A stretch of DNA of 64,000 bases, taken from Actinacidiphila epipremni (GTDB taxonomy: Bacteria > Actinomycetota > Actinomycetes > Streptomycetales > Streptomycetaceae). The stretch is from positions 558,001-622,000 of the forward strand of contig NZ_JAATEJ010000001.1 of the NCBI RefSeq assembly GCF_012034175.1, read 5' to 3'. The translations under genes were made by a program, and so were the position numbers. Below the pieces are notes generated by a model. That model was not told where the DNA came from, did not search any database, and was given only the letters and a program-made list of their open reading frames with translations. Below are positions 49,418 to 59,478 of this stretch, piece by piece (positions within the stretch are counted from its first letter, which is position 1; every line of letters begins with the position of its first letter).

Positions 49418-52400
49418 GGAGAACCCCTGCCCGTGCGGGGACGACGCGCACCCCGTCGCGCATCGGTGCGATGCCGGTGGAGAACCCCCGCTCATGCGGG
49501 GACGACGCGAGTTCCGGCGGGTGATAAGCGCCGATCCGGGGAGAACCCCCGCTCGTGTGGGGACGACACACGGAGAGGCACCGGGGCGGTCGGCAACTCG
49601 GGAGAACCCCCGCTCGTGCGGGGACGACATGAACGACGTGCTGAACAGGGTGCCGGCCGAGGGAGAACCCCCGCTCGCGCGGGGACGACTGCGGAAGGAG
49701 GCGGAAATAGCCCGTCGCCAGAGGAGAACCCCCGCTCGCGCGGGGACGACGCCGCGGAGCAGCAGGACGAGATCGTGGATGCGGGAGAACCCCCGCTCGT
49801 GCGGGGACGACCTGCGGCCCGCCGACCTCGGTGTGCAGGACGGCGGAGAACCCCCGCTCGTGCGGGGACGACACACATTGGCCATCCGGTGTGCTGTGGG
49901 TGGACGGAGAACCCTCGCTCGTGCGGGGACGACCACCCGACACCGCTCGCCCAGTCTCAGCGTGCGGGAGAACCCTCGCTCGTGCGGGGACGACTGCACG
50001 TCGGCCGTGGGGTCGCCGTAGTCGCCGGGAGAACCCCCGCTCGTGCGGGGACGACACGTCGTAGTCGTACATCGTCTGCCATCCGAGCGGAGAACCCCCG
50101 CTCGTGCGGGGACGACCCGAGCAGTTCTGGCGGCACAGCGTTGATCAGCGGAGAACCGCCGCTCGTGCGGGGACGACGCATCAGCATGGAGCATTTCCGG
50201 CGGCTGCACAGGAGAACCCCCGCTCGTGCGGGGACGACACACGGAGAGGCACCGGGGCGGTCGGCAGCTCGGGAGAACCCCCGCTCGTGCGGGGACGACA
50301 CACATTGGCCATCCGGTGTGCTGTGGGTGGACGGAGAACCCCCGCTCGTGCGGGGACGACGTGTAGGCGGTGGTCATGCGGCCACCGGTGCGCGGAGAAC
50401 CCCCGCTCGTGCGGGGACGACTTGTGTGGCCGGGCGATCACTGGGTCGCCCGCCGGAGAACCCCCGCTCGTGCGGGGACGACGAGATCACCTGGAACCAC
50501 ATCCTGTCCGTCCAGGGAGAACCCCCGCTCGCGCGGGGACGACGGCGTGCCGTACGCCGCAGTCCCTCCCGCGACGGGAAGAACCCCCGCTCGTGCGGGG
50601 ACGACCCCGTAGGTGTCATGTCGGCAGCCAAGACCGAAGGAGAACCCCCGCTCGTGCGGGGACGACTGCACGTCGGCCGTGGGGTCGCCGTAGTCGCCGG
50701 GAGAACCCCCGCTCGTGCGGGGACGACGCCACCTTGTACCGGCCGAACGCCACAGTGCACGGAGAACCCCCGCTCGTGCGGGGACGACCCGCAGCTGCGC
50801 CGCCGCCCGTACCGGCGCCGCGGAGAACCCCCGCTCGTGCGGGGACGACAGCATGACGCGGGCGACCGCGCAGACCACCCGCGGAGAACCCCCGCTCGTG
50901 CGGGGACGACCGCCTGGAGGTGGACGCCGCGGTCCGCGAGGTGGGAGAACCCCCGCTCGTGCGGGGACGACGCCGGCGAGACCCCGCAGCGCGTCGCGAT
51001 CGCCGGAGAACCCCCGCTCGTGCGGGGACGACTCCGAACGCGGCGGGTCGATCAGGACGAAGGCAGGAGAACCCCCGCTCGTGCGGGGACGACTTGGTGG
51101 TCGATCCGTTGTCGTAGATCAGGTAGGGAGAACCCCCGCTCGTGCGGGGACGACTGGTGGCGCAGGCACTGGGTGTGCTGGGGCCGAGGAGAACCCCCGC
51201 TCGTGCGGGGACGACAGATCCGTCAGGGCCGCGAGCCACGCCGGCCGCGGAGAACCCCCGCTCGTGCGGGGACGACTTTCGCAGAGATCCGCGGGCTGCA
51301 CGTCCCTGCGGAGAACCCCCGCTCGTGCGGGGACGACGACGACGGCCTGACGGCTGACGACCTGCTGCACGGAGAACCCCCGCTCGTGCGGGGACGACCA
51401 GCACGTTCCGGACGTTGGCGCGGATGCGGCCGGAGAACCCCCGCTCGTGCGGGGACGACGGCGGCAGCTTCCCCCGGCGGAGCGTGCGCAGCGGAGAACC
51501 CCCGCTCGTGCGGGGACGACGCGCCAGGCGATGTTCGACCGGCGCGACCCGAAGGAGAACCCCCGCTCGTGCGGGGACGACCCGGCATGACAGCTCGTCT
51601 CGCGCTGTCGAGCAGGAGAACCCCCGCTCGTGCGGGGACGACATCACGGTCGGCGGCGCAGCTGCGGGCGCAAGGGGAGAACCCCCGCTCGTGCGGGGAC
51701 GACGGCATTCACGGTGTAGGTCTGCCGCTCCCAGTAGGAGAACCCCCGCTCGTGCGGGGACGACGCTGTAGACGTTCGTGCTCGCGTTGAGCGTGAAGGA
51801 GAACCCCCGCTCGTGCGGGGACGACGATAATCGGTCCCTCGCCGTGCCGCATGGCCAAGGAGAACCCCCGCTCGTGCGGGGACGACGCAACACCCGGAAA
51901 AGGGTGGGGTGGGGGCCTCGGAGAACCCCCGCTCGTGCGGGGACGACATCGCGGCCGTCAAGGGGATGGCCGGCCGCGGCGGAGAACCCCCGCTCGTGCG
52001 GGGACGACACGACCAGCGCCCAGCGTTCGCGCCAGGTGAGGGGAGAACCCCCGCTCGTGCGGGGACGACGCCTGCTCGACCATCGCAGGGACGCCGTGGT
52101 CGGGAGAACCCCCGCTCGTGCGGGGACGACCCCAACGCACCGGGGTTGCCGGCCGCCAGGGCGGGAGAACCCCCGCTCGTGCGGGGACGACTGCCCGCTC
52201 CTGGCCGGCGCGCTCGAGGTCGGCGGAGAACCCCCGCTCGTGCGGGGACGACATCGCGGAAGCGCAGCCCATGACGTTGTAGGCGGGAGAACCCCCGCTC
52301 GTGCGGGGACGACTTCCCGGACCTGCCGTCCGCGTACACCACCGGGGGAGAACCCCCGCTCGTGCGGGGACGACAAGCGGAGGCTGTCCGGCTGGCGGCG

Positions 52401-52435
52401 CTGACCGGGAGAACCCCCGCTCGTGCGGGGACGAC
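49418..52435 (-). CRISPR. Type I-E CRISPR array 1, 50 repeats / 49 spacers
   Basis: Repeats of 28 bp with an inner palindrome CCCCGCTCGTGCGGGG; spacers are 33 bp, period 61. Repeats 1-3, 9 and 10 near the left end carry point changes and the right-end repeats are uniform, so the left is the old, leader-distal end and transcription is inferred leftward. One repeat near 50579 has an extra A. Three spacers occur twice: 49568/50239 (one mismatch), 49873/50300 and 49995/50667. No protein-coding content. Confidence 0.97.
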
Positions 52436-52599
52436 GCTTGCTGAGCAGGGATTCTATCGGGCCGGAGCCCGAATTTCGTTGAGTTGCCCGCCGGCCCGCA
52501 CGGCCCGCGCCCGGAGGGCGAACGAAGCGTTGATCATCGTCCTCCGGTTGTCAGTGGTCAGCTCTAGGCTGCGAACAGCTTACGAGCGAGGAGAGTTGC
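52436..52599 (-). promoter_or_regulatory. Leader of array 1 and cas3 5' region
   Basis: 164 bp between the last uniform repeat and the cas3 start, less GC-rich than its surroundings (GATTCTATCG, GAATTTCGTTGAG, GTTGATCATCG). It would hold the array promoter (leftward), the integration signals for new spacers, and the cas3 promoter (rightward). GAGGAGAG ahead of the GTG is the cas3 ribosome site. Confidence 0.65.
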
Positions 52600-55533
52600 G
52601 TGGCCGGAGGGGGCGGGATCCGTCTCGGTGCGGATGGGGATGCGTTACGCGCGGCGGGCGTGTTGTGGGGGAAGTCGGCCGGGCGGGCCGGGGGGCGTAA
52701 GAATCTGCTGCTGCAGCATCTGCTGGACACGGCGGCGGTGGCGGGGTGGATGTGGGACGGGTTCCTGGCCCCGGCGACCCGGGCGTTGCTGGACGAGGTG
52801 ACGGGGGGCGAAGGGCGGGGGCGGGTCCTCTTTGTGTGGCTCTGTGGGGTTCATGACGTCGGGAAGGCGACTCCGGCGTTCCAGCGGATGTGGCCGGAGG
52901 GGGCGGCGGCGGTTCGCGCGTCGGGGTTGGGCTGGCAGGAGTCGGTGCTGGCCGGCTGCAAGCGGAAGTGGCGGCACGACCGCGCCGGTGCGTATGTGCT
53001 GCGTCGGCTGCTTCCCGAGGCGGGTTGGACGGCGGAGCATGTGGCGTGGGTGTGGCCGCTGATCGCCGGTCACCATGGAGCGTTTCCGAGCCCCGGTGCG
53101 CTGGCCCCGCCGCCGCAGGGCCTCGGGCAGCACGCGGGCGGTGACGCCTGGGAGCGCGCGCGGAAAGCGCTGCTGTGCCGCTTCACCGCCGAGGTCACCG
53201 GTGGGGCAGGTCCCGGCGCGGTCGCCCCCGCCCGCGTACCCTCCCGGGCTGCCCAGCTCCACCTGAGCGGGCTGATCGTCATGGCGGACTGGATCGCCAG
53301 CGACGAGGAGCATTTCCCCGGCGTGGACGACATCGACGCGGTGTCGTTCGACGGGGCGCGTCGAAGGGCCGCCGCGGCGTGGAAGGCGCTGCGTATCCGT
53401 GGCGGCTGGACCGAGCTCGCCGAGCCCGGCCCGGAGGACTTCGGCCGGCGCTTCGGCGGGCAGGAGCCCCGTGACTCGCAGCGGATGGTCATGGAGGCGG
53501 CTCGGCGGATGCCGGAGCCGGGCCTGCTGGTCGTCGAGGCGCCGATGGGGGAGGGCAAGACCAAGGCGGCGCTGATGGCGGCGGAGATCCTCGCCGCGCG
53601 GTTCGGCGCCGACGGGGTGTTCGTCGGGATGCCGACACAGGCGACGAGCGACCCGATGTTCGGGCAGGTGCGCTCCTGGGTGGCGGCCCTCGACGGGGAA
53701 CTCGCCGACCACGTGGCCCTGTTGCACGGCAAGCGGATGTTCAACAAGGAATGGCGGGCGCTGGTCGACGGCGAGTCCGAGGACGGCGCCGGGGGCCGGT
53801 TCGAGGGCGTGGACGAGTACGGCGAGTGCTGGGACGACGAGTGGGGCGGCGATCTGTACGGGATCGCCGAGCCGGTGACGGACCGCAACCCGGCGGCCCG
53901 GGGCCCGGCCGAGTGGTTCCTCGGGGCCAAGCGCGGCCTGCTGTGCCCCTTCGTCGTCGGGACGATCGACCAGCTCCTCTTCGCCGCGACCCGGACGAAG
54001 CACGTGATGCTCCGCATGGCGGGGCTGGCCGGCAAGGTGGTCGTGCTGGACGAGGTGCATGCGGCGGACGTCTACATGTCGCAGTTCCTCGCCGAGTGCC
54101 TGCGCTGGCTCGGCCAGGCCCGCGTGCCGGTCGTGCTCCTGTCCGCCACGCTGCCGCCGGCCCAGCGACGGGAGCTGGTCGAGGCGTATCTGGCCGGGGC
54201 CGCCACGCAGGAGGAGTACACGGCCCAGGATTTTCCGGAGCCGGCCGGCTATCCGTCGGTGATCGCCGCGAGCCTGCCGCGTACCGGCGCCCCCGCCCGG
54301 ATCGACGTGGCCACGGCTGCGCCCTGGCGGCGGAACGCACCTGCGGTGACTGTCGAGTTGCTGCCCGAGACCCTCGCCGGGGCGAAGACGCCCGCCGAGA
54401 AGCGGGAGGCGCTGCGCAAGTCCGCGGACCTGGCCGTCGTCACCCGCCTGGAGCGCGAACTCGTCGACGGCGGCTGCGCGTTGGTGATCCGCAACACCGT
54501 CGACCGGGCGCAGAGCCTCTTCACCGCGCTGCGCGACCGGTTCGGGCACGACGTCGTGCTGCTGCACGCCCGCCTCGCCGTCGGGCCGCGCGCGGACCGT
54601 ACCGCCGACTGCCTGCGCATGCTCGGCCCGCAGCCGGACCCGACGTCACCACGTCCGCGGACGATCGTCGTGGCGACGCAACTGGCCGAGCAGTCCTTCG
54701 ACGTGGACGCCGACCTCCTGGTGACGGACCTGGCCCCCACGGATCTCCTGCTGCAGCGCATCGGCCGGCTGCACCGGCACGACGGTGTGGCCCGCCCCGC
54801 CCGGCTGTCCGTACCACGGGTCCTCGTCACCGGCTTCGCGAGCGACCACGAAGCAGCCCGCGTCGGCGGACCGCCCGCCTTCCTCGGCGGCTCGACCTTC
54901 ATCTACGGCGAGCACCTTCTGCTGCGTACCGCCGCCCTCGTTCTGCGGGCCGCGGCAGAAGGGGGCTGGCAAATCCCTTCCGACGTGCCCGAGTTGGTGG
55001 CGCAGTGCTACGGCGACGACCTCTCGACGCTCCCCGAGCCCTGGCGCGGGCCGGCCGAGTCGGCTGCCGCGGAATGGCAGAAAGAGCAGCGGGACCGCGC
55101 CGACAGGGCCACCCCGTACCTGCTGACGCGGCGTGGCGACAAGGAGGGGCCGACACTCGCCGGGCTCCACGCAGGCCCGGGCAGCGGCGGCAGAGCCCCC
55201 GTGCGGGACGGCGAGATGGGCCTGGAGGCGGTGCTGGTGTACGGCGGCGCGAACGGAACGGCGTACCGCACCCTCTCCCGCCGGGCCCTGACGGTGAACG
55301 GCGACGTGGCGGAGGACATGCTCGACGACGTCCTCGCCGGCACCGTCCGGCTGCCGCCCCCGTGCACGAAGGACGCCGTCGAGGAACTGCGGCCCCTGCC
55401 GGGATGGCTCGCCCACCCGCGCCTGCGATATACCCCGGCGCTGGTGCTGGACGGCAACGGCTGCGCGCGCGTCGGCAGGCACCTGCTCAGCTACGACGAC
55501 GAGTTGGGCCTCAGCGTGGCGGCGGGCGCATGA
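52600..55533 (+). CDS. cas3: Cas3 nuclease-helicase, type I-E
   Basis: 977 aa. HD nuclease domain: LLLQHLLDTAAVAGWMW, VWLCGVHDVGKATPAFQ (His-Asp), WPLIAGHHGAFPSPG. Helicase: Walker A LVVEAPMGEGKTKAALM (~310), DEVH box KVVVLDEVHAADVYMSQ (~485), motif III LLSATLPP, V/VI ATQLAEQSFDVDADLLV and LLQRIGRLHRHDG. It is recruited by target-bound Cascade and degrades DNA. It reads away from array 1, with a 220-bp gap to cas8e. Confidence 0.96.
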   Translation: MAGGGGIRLGADGDALRAAGVLWGKSAGRAGGRKNLLLQHLLDTAAVAGWMWDGFLAPATRALLDEVTGGEGRGRVLFVWLCGVHDVGKATPAFQRMWPEGAAAVRASGLGWQESVLAGCKRKWRHDRAGAYVLRRLLPEAGWTAEHVAWVWPLIAGHHGAFPSPGALAPPPQGLGQHAGGDAWERARKALLCRFTAEVTGGAGPGAVAPARVPSRAAQLHLSGLIVMADWIASDEEHFPGVDDIDAVSFDGARRRAAAAWKALRIRGGWTELAEPGPEDFGRRFGGQEPRDSQRMVMEAARRMPEPGLLVVEAPMGEGKTKAALMAAEILAARFGADGVFVGMPTQATSDPMFGQVRSWVAALDGELADHVALLHGKRMFNKEWRALVDGESEDGAGGRFEGVDEYGECWDDEWGGDLYGIAEPVTDRNPAARGPAEWFLGAKRGLLCPFVVGTIDQLLFAATRTKHVMLRMAGLAGKVVVLDEVHAADVYMSQFLAECLRWLGQARVPVVLLSATLPPAQRRELVEAYLAGAATQEEYTAQDFPEPAGYPSVIAASLPRTGAPARIDVATAAPWRRNAPAVTVELLPETLAGAKTPAEKREALRKSADLAVVTRLERELVDGGCALVIRNTVDRAQSLFTALRDRFGHDVVLLHARLAVGPRADRTADCLRMLGPQPDPTSPRPRTIVVATQLAEQSFDVDADLLVTDLAPTDLLLQRIGRLHRHDGVARPARLSVPRVLVTGFASDHEAARVGGPPAFLGGSTFIYGEHLLLRTAALVLRAAAEGGWQIPSDVPELVAQCYGDDLSTLPEPWRGPAESAAAEWQKEQRDRADRATPYLLTRRGDKEGPTLAGLHAGPGSGGRAPVRDGEMGLEAVLVYGGANGTAYRTLSRRALTVNGDVAEDMLDDVLAGTVRLPPPCTKDAVEELRPLPGWLAHPRLRYTPALVLDGNGCARVGRHLLSYDDELGLSVAAGA

Positions 55534-55753
55534 CGTCGGCCGGGGGCCGGGCCGTACGGCGTGCGCCGGCCCGTCCCCCGTATCCCCGCTGGCGCGGGGC
55601 CAACCCCCGCCTGAGACGTAGACAGGGAACACCCCCGCTCCGCTCGCCGCAGATACGCGGGGCCCTCCGGATTCTTCCATTCGCCTGACACCGCCTGCAG
55701 CGCAGTGCCAGACTCCAAGTCGGCAGCAAGACGTAGACAGTTGAGAGTTTCAG
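55534..55753. other. cas3-cas8e gap with decayed CRISPR-repeat-like palindromes
   Basis: 55584-55604 reads CCCCGCTGGCGCGGGGCC then AAC, matching about 16 of 21 bases of the CRISPR repeat palindrome end; 55625-55645 (GGGAACACCCCCGCTCCG) resembles the repeat start. GACGTAGACAG occurs twice (55614, 55730). It likely holds the promoter for the cas8e-cas2 operon. No gene. Confidence 0.55.
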
Positions 55754-57511
55754 TTGAACATCATCGACGACCCCTGCTTACAGGTCACCGTCCTGGCGAC
55801 CGCAGGGGAACCACCCGACACACCCGGCAGCCCCATCGCTGAGGTAGGCGCCCGCCAACTCCTCCTCGACGCACACCTGTTCGCCGACCTCGTCGTCGAC
55901 CTCCCGACCCAGAAGCCCGCGCTGCTGCGGCAGTTGCTGCTGCCGATCGTCGTCGACGCGCTCGGCTGGCCCGCGGACACGGACGAGTGGACGACCTGGT
56001 TCACGGCCGGAGCCTTCACCCACGCGCAGCGGAACCGGATCAGCGCCTACCTGGACGAGCACCGGCACCTCTTCGAACTCTTCGGCGCAGCCGACCCGTT
56101 CGGCCAGGTGGCCGGTCTGCGGACGGCGAAGGACGAGGCGAAGAGCGCCGCGCTGCTCGTGGCCACCGCCGCCACCGGCAACAACGTGCCGCTCTTCGCC
56201 TCCCGGACCGAAGCCGACCGGCTGGAGCTGACCCCCGCGCAGGCCCTGCGCTGGCTGCTCCACACCCACTGCTGGGACACCGCGGCGATCAAGACCGGCG
56301 TCGTGGGCGACCCGCGTGCGGTCGGCGGGAAGACGAGCGGCAACCCGACGGGACCGCTCGGCCAGCTCGGGGTGATCCTGCCCACGGGCCGTACGCTCTT
56401 CGAGACCCTGCTGCTGAACATCCCCTGCAAGCGCAGCGCTCCCGCGGACGACCGGCCGCAGTGGCGGCGGCGCGCGACGGACGGGCCGGTCGAGAAGACG
56501 CTGTCGGTGGCGACACCGGCCTGGGACACCCGCGCGGCGCGGGGGACGCTGGATCTGTGGACGTGGCAGTCCCGGCGCATCCGGCTGATCCCCGAGGAGA
56601 CCGACCACGGTACGCGCGTGGCACGGGTTGTCGTGGCGGCCGGCGACCGGCTGGCGAGCATCTCCCAGGACGAGGAGACGCATACGGCGTGGTCGACCGG
56701 CCGGCCGAGCGGTGCGGCGGCCACCGCACGCCGGCGCCAGCCGCCCCGTAAAGCCCCCGAGGGTCCTCGTCCGCGGCGCCATCAGCCGGGCCGGGCCGGT
56801 TGGCGCGGCCTCGCAGCGCTCCTGGCGATCGGCGGCATGACCGAGGAAGGCGGCGCCTTCGCCACCAGCAGCCTCCTGGCCCAGCTCGCCGCGGTGTCCG
56901 CCGGCCTTCCCGGCAACTTCCCCCTCCAGGTCGAGCTGTCCGGGATCTCGTACGGCAACCAGTCCGCCGTGATCGAGGACGTCATCCACGACAGCATTCC
57001 GCTGCCGATGACGGCACTCGACCCCACCGGTTTCGTCTACGGCGCCCTGCTCGGGGCCGTCGACCAGGCCGAGGACCTGGCCGACGCCGTCAACCGCCTG
57101 TCGGCGGACCTGCGCCGAGCCGCCGGGAGCGACCCCATCCCCTGGGACAAGGGCCAGCGCCCCGGGGACGTACTGCTGTACGCCCTTGACCCGATCGCCA
57201 GACGCCTGCTGGTCGAACTACGCGGCGTAGGTGCCGTACGCGACGTGGGCGACGTGGCCGATGACTTCGACGCCGTACTGGAGAAGCTCGGCGCGTGGGA
57301 GGACAAGGCGGCCGAGGCGACGTGGGCCGTGGCTGAGCAGGTCCTGTCGGCCGTGCCTCCCACCACCTTCGTCGGCCGCTCGGTGAGCAAGGACGGCAAG
57401 GACGGCAAGGACGGCAAGGAGCGCGTGTACCGGCTCAGCACCGCCGAACGCGCCTTCCGGATCCGCGTCAACGACATCCTGGCGCGTCGCGCCGCACGCC
57501 GCTCCGCCTGA
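55754..57511 (+). CDS. cas8e: Cas8e (Cse1/CasA), Cascade large subunit
   Basis: 585 aa from a TTG (LNIIDDPCLQV); no ATG/GTG fits the conserved N-terminus. Family marks: ARQLLLDAHLFADLVVDLPT, NRISAYLDEHRHLFELFG, CWDTAAIKTGVVGDP, GPLGQLGVILPTGRTLFETL, AGWRGLAALLA. It recognises the PAM and recruits Cas3. Residues ~314-345 are an Arg/Pro/Ala-rich stretch unlike the usual sequence between EETHTAW and RRHQPGRAGW, possibly a compensated frameshift. Confidence 0.92.
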   Translation: MNIIDDPCLQVTVLATAGEPPDTPGSPIAEVGARQLLLDAHLFADLVVDLPTQKPALLRQLLLPIVVDALGWPADTDEWTTWFTAGAFTHAQRNRISAYLDEHRHLFELFGAADPFGQVAGLRTAKDEAKSAALLVATAATGNNVPLFASRTEADRLELTPAQALRWLLHTHCWDTAAIKTGVVGDPRAVGGKTSGNPTGPLGQLGVILPTGRTLFETLLLNIPCKRSAPADDRPQWRRRATDGPVEKTLSVATPAWDTRAARGTLDLWTWQSRRIRLIPEETDHGTRVARVVVAAGDRLASISQDEETHTAWSTGRPSGAAATARRRQPPRKAPEGPRPRRHQPGRAGWRGLAALLAIGGMTEEGGAFATSSLLAQLAAVSAGLPGNFPLQVELSGISYGNQSAVIEDVIHDSIPLPMTALDPTGFVYGALLGAVDQAEDLADAVNRLSADLRRAAGSDPIPWDKGQRPGDVLLYALDPIARRLLVELRGVGAVRDVGDVADDFDAVLEKLGAWEDKAAEATWAVAEQVLSAVPPTTFVGRSVSKDGKDGKDGKERVYRLSTAERAFRIRVNDILARRAARRSA

Positions 57512-57597
57512 CGGGGCTTCTTCCGCGCGCCCGTACCACCGGCCGTCGCCCGCGTAAGCGCGTATCCCAGCAGACTCCCACGACGAAAGGGCTCGCC

Positions 57598-58281
57598 ATG
57601 CCCCCGACCGACCCGCCCCCCGACCAGGCCGCCGAACCCGTACGCCGCTACTGGGGCAGGCACGTCCGCGACGACGGCACCTGGCGTATCGACCCCGCGA
57701 ACGGGTCCCCGCTCCAGGCGCCCGGCGAGGACCTTGCGGCACTGCGCAGCGGGCTCGGCCGCACCGCCGGCACCGCCCCCGCGCTCTGGCCGTTCTACAC
57801 GACCCCACCGGACGACGGCCGCTTCGGCGTCGAGCTGGAGGCGGAGCACGCGGCGCTGTCCCTCTACGGGCTGCACCAGCAGGGGCGCCGCGAGCCCATG
57901 CACAAGCGCGACGTCCGCCTGGGTGACGCGCTGCGCGCCCTCCGGCGAAGCGACCGGTTCAGCGCCGACGCCGTCGACCGCCGGGTGGCGGCCCTGGCCA
58001 ACGCCGGCTCCGCCTCCGTACTCGTCTACCGGCTCCGCGGCCTGATCACCCAGCTGCGCGGCATCGGCCAGCCCCTCGACTACGACGCCCTGCTGAGGGA
58101 CATCCAGCGCTGGCACACCCCGCGCTCGCGCAACCGGGCCAGGCGCGAACTGGGCCTCGCCTACTACGCGTGGGCCGCCAAGCCCAAGGACCCGGCTCCG
58201 TCCGAGGACTTGGCCGCGGCCAAAGACCCGGCGCCGTCCGATGACCCGGCGCCGGCCAAGGACCCGGCTCCCGCCCCGTAA
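57598..58281 (+). CDS. cas11: Cas11e (Cse2/CasB), Cascade small subunit
   Basis: 227 aa. Start PPTDPPPDQAAEPVRRYWGR; core RSGLGRTAGTAPALWPFYTT, HAALSLYGLHQQGRREPMHK, LRALRRSDRFSADAVDRRVA, LRGIGQPLDYDALLRDI. The helical core binds the target strand. An extra C-terminal tail has three or four KDPAPS/DD-like repeats absent from most family members. Confidence 0.92.
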   Translation: MPPTDPPPDQAAEPVRRYWGRHVRDDGTWRIDPANGSPLQAPGEDLAALRSGLGRTAGTAPALWPFYTTPPDDGRFGVELEAEHAALSLYGLHQQGRREPMHKRDVRLGDALRALRRSDRFSADAVDRRVAALANAGSASVLVYRLRGLITQLRGIGQPLDYDALLRDIQRWHTPRSRNRARRELGLAYYAWAAKPKDPAPSEDLAAAKDPAPSDDPAPAKDPAPAP

Positions 58282-58317
58282 CGCCCCGCACTTCCCACCC
58301 GACACCGGAGGACCACC

Positions 58318-59478
58318 ATGGCGCCGACCGCGCCCCGCACCTACATCGACGTGCACATCTTGCAGACCGTGCCGCCGGCCAACCTCAACCGCGACGACCA
58401 GGGCAACCCGAAGGAGGCGTACTTCGGCGGCGTCCGCCGGTCCCGCGTGTCCTCGCAGGCGTGGAAGCGCGCCACGCGCCTGCACTTCGCCGAGCGCATG
58501 CCGGAGCAGGACCTGGCCACCAGGACCCGGCGGGTCAGCGCCACCCTGACCGGGCAGATCAGGGCCGCCACCGGCCTGCCGCCCGAGGACGCCGCGAGGC
58601 TCGCCGCCGCGCTGCTCGTACCGCTGGAGATCAAGCCGGGCAAGAAGGAGGGCGACACCGCGTACCTCTTCTTCTACGGCCGGCGCCAGATGGAGGCGGT
58701 GGTCGACCTGGTCCGCGAGCGCGCCGACGAACTCGCCGCGCTCGACGACGCCGCCTTGGCCGCGCACATCTCCACACTGGCCGTACGGGAGAAGTTCGGC
58801 ACCGGACACCCCCTGGACGTGGCCCTCTTCGGCCGCATGGTCGCCGACGTACCCTCGCTCAACGTCGATGCCGCCGTGCAGGTCGGACACGCGCTGTCCA
58901 CGCACGAAGCCGAGCTGGAATTCGACTACTTCACCGCCGTGGACGACGAGCAGAAGAAGGGGCAGGAGACCGGCGCCGGCATGATCGGCACGATCGGCTT
59001 CAACTCCGCGACGCTCTACCGCTACGCCACCCTCGGGCTCCACCAGCTCCAGCACACCCTCGGCGACGACGAGGCGGCCCGCGAAGCGGTGGGGGAGTTC
59101 CTCACGTCCTTCGCCCGGTCGATGCCCACCGGTTACGCCAACTCCTTCGCCCACCGCACCCTGCCCAGCCTCGTCGCGGTGGCCGTCCGCAGCGACCAGC
59201 CGGTCAACCTCGTCTCTGCCTTCGAGGAGCCCGTGACCGTGACCGCGTCCGCGGGCATCGCGGCCGAGTCCGCGCGGCGCCTGGCGCGCGAACACACCGC
59301 TGCCGTCCGCGCCTGGGGCGACGCGCCGCAGTACACGGCCGTGTGCCACACCTTCCCCGACACCGACTCCACCGCGAAGGTCCTGGCCGGGGCATTCGGG
59401 GACTCCCTCACCTTCCCCGAGCTGGTCGGCGCAGTCCACGCGCACCTCGTCGAGGCGGCGAAGAAGGCCGCCCGATGA
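58318..59478 (+). CDS. cas7: Cas7e (Cse4/CasC), crRNA backbone subunit
   Basis: 386 aa. TYIDVHILQTVPPANLNRDD, YFGGVRRSRVSSQAWKRATR, FGRMVADVPSLNVDAAVQVG, MPTGYANSFAHRTLPSLV are classic Cse4 blocks; the RRSRVSSQ loop contacts crRNA. Six copies line the crRNA in Cascade. It overlaps cas5 by four bases. Confidence 0.96.
   Translation: MAPTAPRTYIDVHILQTVPPANLNRDDQGNPKEAYFGGVRRSRVSSQAWKRATRLHFAERMPEQDLATRTRRVSATLTGQIRAATGLPPEDAARLAAALLVPLEIKPGKKEGDTAYLFFYGRRQMEAVVDLVRERADELAALDDAALAAHISTLAVREKFGTGHPLDVALFGRMVADVPSLNVDAAVQVGHALSTHEAELEFDYFTAVDDEQKKGQETGAGMIGTIGFNSATLYRYATLGLHQLQHTLGDDEAAREAVGEFLTSFARSMPTGYANSFAHRTLPSLVAVAVRSDQPVNLVSAFEEPVTVTASAGIAAESARRLAREHTAAVRAWGDAPQYTAVCHTFPDTDSTAKVLAGAFGDSLTFPELVGAVHAHLVEAAKKAAR

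Noticed and set aside
49350..52404. Long open frames through the CRISPR arrays giving repeated EPPLVRGR- or RPRTSGGSP-like proteins on both strands
   Set aside because: They are the repeat unit read as codons; the 61-bp period is not a multiple of three and the spacers lack coding signal.
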